Shown here piece by piece: positions 7,878 to 12,533 of a stretch of 12,533 nucleotides of DNA. This stretch comes from Pseudomonadota bacterium (GTDB taxonomy: Bacteria; Pseudomonadota; Gammaproteobacteria; Xanthomonadales; Xanthomonadaceae). The position numbers and the translations under genes are program-made. Numbering within the stretch: position 1 is the stretch's first letter; the number at the start of each line of letters is the position of its first letter. The stretch spans positions 1-12,533 of the forward strand of contig JAEXTE010000347.1 in the NCBI GenBank assembly GCA_023453655.1, written 5' to 3'. The notes under the pieces are model-generated. The model saw only the letters and a program-made list of their open reading frames with translations. It did no database searches and had not been told where the DNA came from.

Positions 7878-9596
7878 ATGTGTTCGATCTTCGGCATCTT
7901 CGGGCTGCAGCCCGGCGACGACGTCGCGACCCTGCGCCGGCAGTCGCTCGAGCTCTCCCAGCGCCAGCGCCACCGCGGCCCCGACTGGAGCGGCATCCAC
8001 CACGACGCGGGCGCGATCCTGGTTCACGAGCGCCTGGCGATCGTCGACCCGGCCGGCGGCTCCCAGCCTCTGCGCTCGGCCGATGGCGCCCAGGTGCTGG
8101 CGGTCAACGGCGAAATCTACAACCACCGCGAACTCAAGGCCGAGCTGCGCGAGGACTACGCCTTCCAGACCGGCTCGGACTGCGAGGTGATCAACGCGCT
8201 GTACCGCGAGGATGCCCCGGCCTCGTTCCTCAACCGCCTCAACGGCATCTTCGCCTTCGCCCTGTGGGATGCGGCGCGCCGGCGGGTGCTGATCGCGCGC
8301 GACCCCATCGGCGTCGTGCCGCTGTACTGGGGCCACGACCGCGAAGGGCGGCTGTGCGTGGCCTCGGAGATGAAGGCGCTGGCGCCGGTCTGCGCCGACG
8401 TCGCGCAGTTCCCGCCGGGGCACTGGTACGAATGGTCCGTCGACGACGATGGCCGCGCGCGCGGCGAGCTGCACCGCTACTACGAGCGTCCGTGGCGCGA
8501 CTACGCCGCGGTCGAGGGCGTGCGGGTGCCGGCGCAGGAACTGCGCGAGGCCTTCGAGGCCGCGGTGCACCGCCAGCTGATGACCGACGTGCCCTACGGC
8601 GTGCTGCTCTCGGGCGGGCTCGACTCGTCCCTGGTCGCGGCGGTGGCCGCGCGCTATGCGCGCCGCAGGATCGAGGACGACGATGCCAGCGAGGCCTGGT
8701 GGCCTCGCCTGCATTCGTTCGCCATCGGCCTGGAGGGGTCGCCCGACCTGGCCGCCGCGGAAGTGGCCGCGAAGATGCTCGGCACCGTGCACCACGGCTT
8801 CACCTACACCCTGCAGGAAGGGCTGGACGCACTGCCGGAAGTGGTGCGCCACATCGAGACCTACGACGTCACCACCATCCGCGCCTCCACGCCGATGTAC
8901 CTGCTGGCGCGGCGGATCAAGGCGATGGGGGTGAAGATGGTGCTGTCGGGCGAGGGCAGCGACGAGATCTTCGGCGGTTACCTGTACTTCCACAAGGCGC
9001 CCGATGCGCGCGAATTCCACGAGGAACTGGTGCGCAAGCTCGACGCCCTGCACAACTACGACTGCCTGCGCGCCAACAAGTCGATGATGGCCTGGGGCGT
9101 GGAGCCGCGGGTTCCGTTCCTGGATCGCGAGTTCCTCGACGTGGCCATGCGCATGGACGCCGCGCACAAGATGGTGCGCCGTGGCGACACCGGCCCGCAG
9201 CGGATGGAGAAGGGCGTGCTGCGCGAAGCCTTCGACGGCTACCTGCCCGAGTCGATCCTGTGGCGCCAGAAGGAACAGTTCAGCGACGGCGTGGGCTACG
9301 GCTGGATCGACGGGCTCAAGGCGCACGCGGAAGGCCAGGTCAGCGATCGCGAACTGGCCGCCGCCGATCGCCGGTTCCCGGTCAATCCGCCGCAGACCAA
9401 GGAGGCCTACCACTACCGCACGCTGTTCGAGCAGTTCTATCCCGGCGCGGCCTGCGCGGAGACGGTGCCCGGCGGCAAGTCGATCGCCTGCTCCTCGCCC
9501 GCGGCGATCGCCTGGGACGCGAGCTTCGCGGCGATGGCCGACCCGTCCGGTCGCGCGGTGGCGGGCGTCCACGCGCAGGCGCTGGGTTCGCCCTGA
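7878..9596 (+). CDS. asnB: asparagine synthetase B, glutamine-hydrolysing
   Basis: AsnB makes asparagine from aspartate, ATP and glutamine-derived ammonia in the cytosol. The 572-residue protein closely follows E. coli AsnB (554). The N-terminal class II glutaminase domain (about 1-200) has nucleophile Cys2 exposed after Met removal, RHRGPD at 31-36, R51, NGE at 77-79 and D101. The C-terminal synthetase domain has the PP-loop SGGLDSS at 245-251, SGEGSDE at 357-363, the conserved IETYDVTTIRASTPMYL region near 326-342, and RVPFLD and WRQKEQFSDGVGY further on. The ATG at 7878 has AGGAG at 7863-7867, 10 bases upstream. It is transcribed away from the UbiB-family gene behind an Asn-rich leader ORF and terminator, implying attenuation by asparagine supply. 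Map could expose Cys2, since the next residue after Met is small. Confidence 0.97.
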   Translation: MCSIFGIFGLQPGDDVATLRRQSLELSQRQRHRGPDWSGIHHDAGAILVHERLAIVDPAGGSQPLRSADGAQVLAVNGEIYNHRELKAELREDYAFQTGSDCEVINALYREDAPASFLNRLNGIFAFALWDAARRRVLIARDPIGVVPLYWGHDREGRLCVASEMKALAPVCADVAQFPPGHWYEWSVDDDGRARGELHRYYERPWRDYAAVEGVRVPAQELREAFEAAVHRQLMTDVPYGVLLSGGLDSSLVAAVAARYARRRIEDDDASEAWWPRLHSFAIGLEGSPDLAAAEVAAKMLGTVHHGFTYTLQEGLDALPEVVRHIETYDVTTIRASTPMYLLARRIKAMGVKMVLSGEGSDEIFGGYLYFHKAPDAREFHEELVRKLDALHNYDCLRANKSMMAWGVEPRVPFLDREFLDVAMRMDAAHKMVRRGDTGPQRMEKGVLREAFDGYLPESILWRQKEQFSDGVGYGWIDGLKAHAEGQVSDRELAAADRRFPVNPPQTKEAYHYRTLFEQFYPGAACAETVPGGKSIACSSPAAIAWDASFAAMADPSGRAVAGVHAQALGSP

Positions 9597-9613
9597 GCGG
9601 CCGGCAGCGGACT

Positions 9614-9643
9614 CCGGTGCGCGCTTGAACGGGCCCGCACCGG
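9614..9643 (+). terminator. GC-rich hairpin after asnB, possible terminator without U tract
   Basis: CCGGTGCG at 9614-9621 and CGCACCGG at 9636-9643 form a perfect 8-bp stem around a 14-base loop, 17 bases after the asnB stop. No run of Ts follows, so classical intrinsic termination is not supported. Its place at the gene end suggests a transcript-end or stability role. Confidence 0.35.
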
Positions 9644-9677
9644 CGCCGCCGCGGGTCCGGGCGCGCCCGCGCGGGCG

Positions 9678-9686
9678 TGCGACAAT
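9678..9686 (+). promoter_or_regulatory. extended -10 promoter upstream of dsbC
   Basis: TGCGACAAT reads as the TGn extension plus a -10 hexamer GACAAT at 9681-9686, 34 bases before the dsbC ATG. No -35 is evident, which is tolerated with an extended -10. A perfect 14-bp palindrome CGCCCGCGCGGGCG (9664-9677) abuts it upstream and could be an operator or a terminator remnant. Confidence 0.45.
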
Positions 9687-9720
9687 CGCGCCTTTCCGCG
9701 ATCGCGCACCGCGCACGACC

Positions 9721-10539
9721 ATGTCCCCGATGCGAAGCCTGCTGCTCTCCGCCCTCTGCGCCGCCAGCCTGTCCGCCTGTGCGCAGGCACCTACCGATGC
9801 CGGCGACGCGGCGGACGCGACGGCCGCCGAGCCGGTCGAGCAGATCCAGACGCAGCCCGGCACGCCGGAAGACCGCGCGCGCCAGGCGATCGAGTCGATC
9901 AATCCCGACATCCGCATCGACGCGATCTCCGCTTCGCCGCTGGCGGGCTTCCAGGAGGTGATCGTCGGCGGCCAGGCGCTGTACGTCAGCGACGACGGCA
10001 AGTACCTGCTGCAGGGCAGCCTGTTCGACATCAAGGCCAAGCGCGACCTGAGCCAGGCCGGCGTGGCCGAGGTGCGGCGTCGCCTGCTGGCCGCGGTCCC
10101 CGCCAGCGAGCGCATCGTGTTCGCGCCAGCCTCGCCCAGGTACACCGTGAGCGTGTTCACCGACGTGGAATGCGGCTACTGCCGCCGCCTGCACCAGGAC
10201 ATCGCCGAGTACAACAAGCGCGGGATCGCGGTGGAGTACCTGGCGTTCCCGCGGATGGGGATCGATACCCCGGATTACCGCCTGATGGTCTCGGTCTGGT
10301 GCGCCAAGGACCGCCGCAAGGCGCTCACCGACGCCAAGGAGGGCCGCAACGTGCCCCAGGCCACCTGCGAGAACCCGGTCGCGCGCCACTACGAGCTCGG
10401 CCAGCGCGTGGGCCTGACCGGCACCCCGATGATCGTGACCGCCAGCGGCGTTTCGATGCCCGGCTACCTGCCGCCCGACGCCCTGCTGTCGGCGCTGCAG
10501 GAAATGGACGCCGTGCAGCCGGACGCGGCCGGCGGCTGA
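9721..10539 (+). CDS. dsbC: DsbC-type thiol:disulfide interchange protein, predicted lipoprotein
   Basis: DsbC isomerises wrong disulfides in secreted proteins and is kept reduced by DsbD. The 272-residue product has a signal sequence with a lipobox LSAC ending at Cys20, then an Ala/Asp/Glu/Pro/Thr-rich spacer to about 50, an N-terminal dimerisation domain (about 50-115), a linker helix, and a thioredoxin-fold domain from about 140. The active site is CGYC (151-154), identical to E. coli DsbC. C194 and C216 match its structural disulfide pair, and the cis-proline loop is T235-P236. E. coli DsbC is soluble, so a lipid-anchored version is a variation. Ala at +2 suggests outer-membrane sorting. 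The ATG at 9721 was chosen because it leads the signal peptide; ATG at 9730 (Met4) is an alternative. No strong Shine-Dalgarno is visible. The frame is open far upstream inside asnB, but that part is shadow. Confidence 0.92.
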   Translation: MSPMRSLLLSALCAASLSACAQAPTDAGDAADATAAEPVEQIQTQPGTPEDRARQAIESINPDIRIDAISASPLAGFQEVIVGGQALYVSDDGKYLLQGSLFDIKAKRDLSQAGVAEVRRRLLAAVPASERIVFAPASPRYTVSVFTDVECGYCRRLHQDIAEYNKRGIAVEYLAFPRMGIDTPDYRLMVSVWCAKDRRKALTDAKEGRNVPQATCENPVARHYELGQRVGLTGTPMIVTASGVSMPGYLPPDALLSALQEMDAVQPDAAGG

Positions 10540-10544
10540 GGCGG

Positions 10545-10560
10545 CGGCGCCCGGGCGCCG
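10545..10560. other. perfect 16-bp GC palindrome after dsbC
   Basis: CGGCGCCCGGGCGCCG is self-complementary and starts 5 bases after the dsbC stop. In RNA it could fold into a 6-bp stem with a CCGG loop. No U tract follows, so a terminator role is only possible. In a genome this GC-rich, short GC palindromes also arise by chance. Confidence 0.3.
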
Positions 10561-10613
10561 GCGTGCGGCGCGGGGAGCCGCCCGGCGACCCGGCCAGCGG
10601 GACCGAAGCCGCT

Positions 10614-10619
10614 TACAAT
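10614..10619 (+). promoter_or_regulatory. -10 element of purL promoter
   Basis: TACAAT (5/6 to TATAAT) lies 31 bases before the purL ATG, in an AT-rich island (TTACAATA) within very GC-rich DNA. It is flanked by an inverted repeat, GCCGC at 10608-10612 and GCGGC at 10622-10626, so a regulator could bind over the -10. No good -35 is visible at 17 bp. Confidence 0.5.
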
Positions 10620-10650
10620 AGGCGGCCCGCTCCCAGGTGTTCTCCCGGAC

Positions 10651-12533
10651 ATGATCGTCCTCGAGGGCCTCCCGGCCCTGTCGCCGTTCCGCCGCGAACG
10701 GCTTGAGCTCCGCCTCCAATCCGTTGCGCCCGGCGTCCGCCTGCTCGGCGCCTGGCACGTGTACTGGATCGATCCCGAACCCGGCGCGACCCCGGACCCG
10801 GCCGTGCTGCGGCGCGTACTGGAGGCAGGGGACGGCCAGGTGCCCCTCGTCGCAGGCGCGGTCTCGCGCTACGTCGCGCCGCGGCTGGGCACGATCTCGC
10901 CCTGGGCCAGCAAGGCCAGCGAGATCCTGCGGGGCGCGCGCCAGCCGGTGCGGCGCGTGGAGCGGGGCACCCGGATCGACCTGGCGGGCTGGCCGGCGGA
11001 TGCTGCCGCCCAGGCGGCCCTGTCGCGGCTGCTGCACGATCCGATGACCCAGTCGCTGCTGGCCTCGCACGAGGCGGCGGCGGGGCTGTTCGCCACGCCC
11101 GCGCGCGGAAGCGTGGAACGGGTGGCGCTGGCGGGGCTGGAGGAAGCCAACGCCCGGCTCGGCCTCGCCCTGGCCGCGGACGAGATCGAGTACCTGCGCG
11201 AGCGCTATGCCGCGCTCGGCCGCGACCCGTCCGACGTCGAGCTGATGATGTTCGCGCAGGCCAACTCCGAGCACTGCCGGCACAAGATCTTCAACGCGTC
11301 GTGGACGGTGGACGGCGAGGAGCAGCCGCGATCGCTGTTCGGGATGATCCGCAACACCCACGCGCGCACGCCGCAGCACACGCTGTCGGCCTACAGCGAC
11401 AATGCGGCGGTGGTGGCCGGCTATCCCGCCACCCGCTTCCGGCCCGACCCGGCCAGCCGCGAGTACCGCAGCGAGGCGCAGGCCGAGAGCGCCTTCTGCA
11501 TCAAGGTCGAGACCCACAACCATCCGACCGCCATCTCGCCGTTCTCCGGCGCCAGCACCGGCGCCGGTGGCGAGATCCGCGACGAGGGCGCCACCGGCCG
11601 CGGCGGCAAGCCCAAGGCCGGCCTGACCGGCTTCAGCGTTTCGCACCTGCGCATTCCGACGCTGCCGCAGCCCTGGGAGCGCGAGCGCGCGCTGAATCCG
11701 CGCATGGCGCCGGCGGTGGAGATCATGCTCGACGGTCCGCTGGGCGGCGCCGCGTTCAACAACGAGTTCGGGCGGCCGAACCTGCTGGGCTATTTCCGCA
11801 GCTTCGAGCTGCAGCACGAAGGCGAGCCGGCGCGCGCCTACGACAAACCGATCATGCTCGCCGGTGGCCTGGGCGCGATTGACCGGCCGATGGTGGCCAA
11901 GCGCAGCCTGCAGCCCGGCGACGCGGTGGTCGTGCTGGGCGGTCCGGCGATGCTGATCGGCCTGGGCGGCGGCGCCGCCAGTTCGGTGGCATCGGGCGAG
12001 AGCGCCGAGGATCTCGACTTCGCCTCGGTACAGCGCGAGAACCCGGAGATGGAGCGCCGCTGCCAGGAAGTGATCGACGGCTGCGTGGCGCTGGGCGAGG
12101 CCAACCCGATCGTCTCGATCCACGACGTCGGCGCGGGCGGCCTGTCCAACGCGATCCCCGAGCTGCTGCACGACTCGAACGTCGGTGGCGTGATCGACCT
12201 CGGCCGCGTGCCCAGCGACGATCCCTCGCTCTCGCCGATGCAGCTGTGGTGCAACGAATCGCAGGAGCGCTACGTGCGGGGCGTGCCGCAGGCGCGCCTG
12301 GCCGAGTTCGCGGCGCTGTGCGAGCGCGAGCGCTGCCCGTTCGCGGCCGTGGGCGTGGCCACCGCCGAGCAGCACCTGACGGTGGGTTACGGCGTGCTCG
12401 ACGCGCCGCCGGGGGGCGACGACGCGGATGTGTCATCCGGCCCGGCGCAGCACGCCGGGCGTTCGGACCACCCGCGCGGCAGTGCCGCGCAGGAAGGCAG
12501 TCCCGGCCCGGCGCAGCACGCCGGGCGCTCGGG
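10651..12533 (+). CDS. purL: phosphoribosylformylglycinamidine synthase, large form, 3'-truncated by window
   Basis: PurL converts FGAR, glutamine and ATP to FGAM, the fourth step of purine synthesis. Only the first 627 codons of an expected about 1300 are in the window, and the frame is open to the last base. The N-terminal domain aligns well with E. coli PurL (opening with [10 protein letters not shown] and [10 protein letters not shown]). NSEHCRH is at 205-211, [19 protein letters not shown] starts at 286, then [29 protein letters not shown] from 362, and a well conserved [22 protein letters not shown] block. After about residue 585 the sequence departs from the family into a Gly/Ala/Asp/Ser stretch with a duplicated GPAQHAGRS peptide, before the expected PIDLP-type continuation appears. 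ATG at 10651 gives the standard N terminus. Only a weak AGG at 10635-10637 serves as a ribosome site. Identity certain; integrity downstream not visible. Confidence 0.96.
   Translation, partial: MIVLEGLPALSPFRRERLELRLQSVAPGVRLLGAWHVYWIDPEPGATPDPAVLRRVLEAGDGQVPLVAGAVSRYVAPRLGTISPWASKASEILRGARQPVRRVERGTRIDLAGWPADAAAQAALSRLLHDPMTQSLLASHEAAAGLFATPARGSVERVALAGLEEANARLGLALAADEIEYLRERYAALGRDPSDVELMMFAQANSEHCRHKIFNASWTVDGEEQPRSLFGMIRNTHARTPQHTLSAYSDNAAVVAGYPATRFRPDPASREYRSEAQAESAFCIKVETHNHPTAISPFSGASTGAGGEIRDEGATGRGGKPKAGLTGFSVSHLRIPTLPQPWERERALNPRMAPAVEIMLDGPLGGAAFNNEFGRPNLLGYFRSFELQHEGEPARAYDKPIMLAGGLGAIDRPMVAKRSLQPGDAVVVLGGPAMLIGLGGGAASSVASGESAEDLDFASVQRENPEMERRCQEVIDGCVALGEANPIVSIHDVGAGGLSNAIPELLHDSNVGGVIDLGRVPSDDPSLSPMQLWCNESQERYVRGVPQARLAEFAALCERERCPFAAVGVATAEQHLTVGYGVLDAPPGGDDADVSSGPAQHAGRSDHPRGSAAQEGSPGPAQHAGRS
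12437..12466 (+). repeat. palindromic direct repeat inside purL, copy 1
   Basis: This is the first copy of a 30-bp unit that recurs 66 bp downstream with a single T/C difference (12462 versus 12528). Its core is a hairpin: GCCCGGCG (12440-12447) and CGCCGGGC (12453-12460) around the loop CAGCA. It is read in frame as GPAQHAGRS. Confidence 0.85.
12503..12532 (+). repeat. palindromic direct repeat inside purL, copy 2
   Basis: This second copy of the 30-bp unit has its hairpin arms at 12506-12513 and 12519-12526. The 66-bp spacing is 22 codons, so the same reading frame gives GPAQHAGRS again. The window ends one base after the copy, so further copies cannot be excluded. Confidence 0.85.

Noticed and set aside
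7545..10160. 871-codon open frame on the - strand covering asnB and part of dsbC
   Set aside because: It is antisense to two well-supported genes, has low-complexity composition and no recognisable domain. Long antisense frames are expected at this GC content.
9382..12375. 997-codon open frame on the - strand opposite dsbC and purL
   Set aside because: It is a mirror of GC-biased third positions in purL, and the translation is Arg/Ala/Gly/His rich without motifs.

Overview
The window is very GC-rich (about 70% or more by eye), densely packed, and almost entirely housekeeping genes. The gene order map - glnD - dapD - yffB-like - dapE, followed by an asnB and then purL, together with the protein sequences, suggests a gammaproteobacterium of the Xanthomonadaceae type (Lysobacter, Luteimonas or Xanthomonas relatives). 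This placement is inference from gene content and order, not from a marker gene.

Region 1 (1-5865, + strand) is a tight gene cluster: methionine aminopeptidase (map), the PII uridylyltransferase/uridylyl-removing nitrogen sensor (glnD), the succinylase-branch diaminopimelate enzymes dapD and dapE, and between them a small ArsC/Spx-fold YffB-like protein. glnD/dapD and yffB/dapE overlap by ATGA, so translational coupling is likely. Region 2 (5875-7548, - strand) is a convergent gene for an ABC1/AarF/UbiB-family membrane-anchored atypical kinase. Region 3 (7549-9596) is asnB, glutamine-hydrolysing asparagine synthetase, preceded by a 329-base leader. Region 4 (9597-10539) is a DsbC-type disulfide isomerase that appears to be a lipoprotein. 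Region 5 (10540-12533) is the first 627 codons of purL (FGAM synthase), which runs off the window.

The most interesting structure is the asnB leader. A 31-codon ORF at 7673-7768 contains six Asn codons, three of them the locally uncommon AAT. It is followed by a strong Rho-independent terminator (7798-7828) and then by asnB with its own ribosome-binding site. A segment just downstream of the last Asn pair (7748-7754) is complementary to the 5' arm of the terminator (7800-7806). This is the architecture of a ribosome-mediated transcription attenuator, sensing charged tRNA-Asn and controlling asparagine synthetase. The leader promoter places the start of transcription at or very near the leader ATG, so the leader peptide mRNA may be leaderless, and map shows the same spacing. 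A perfect inverted repeat abuts the -35 of this promoter.

The second oddity is at the right edge. purL carries an in-frame, low-complexity insertion with two copies of a 30-bp palindromic repeat, 66 bp apart, resembling a protein-coding palindromic element.
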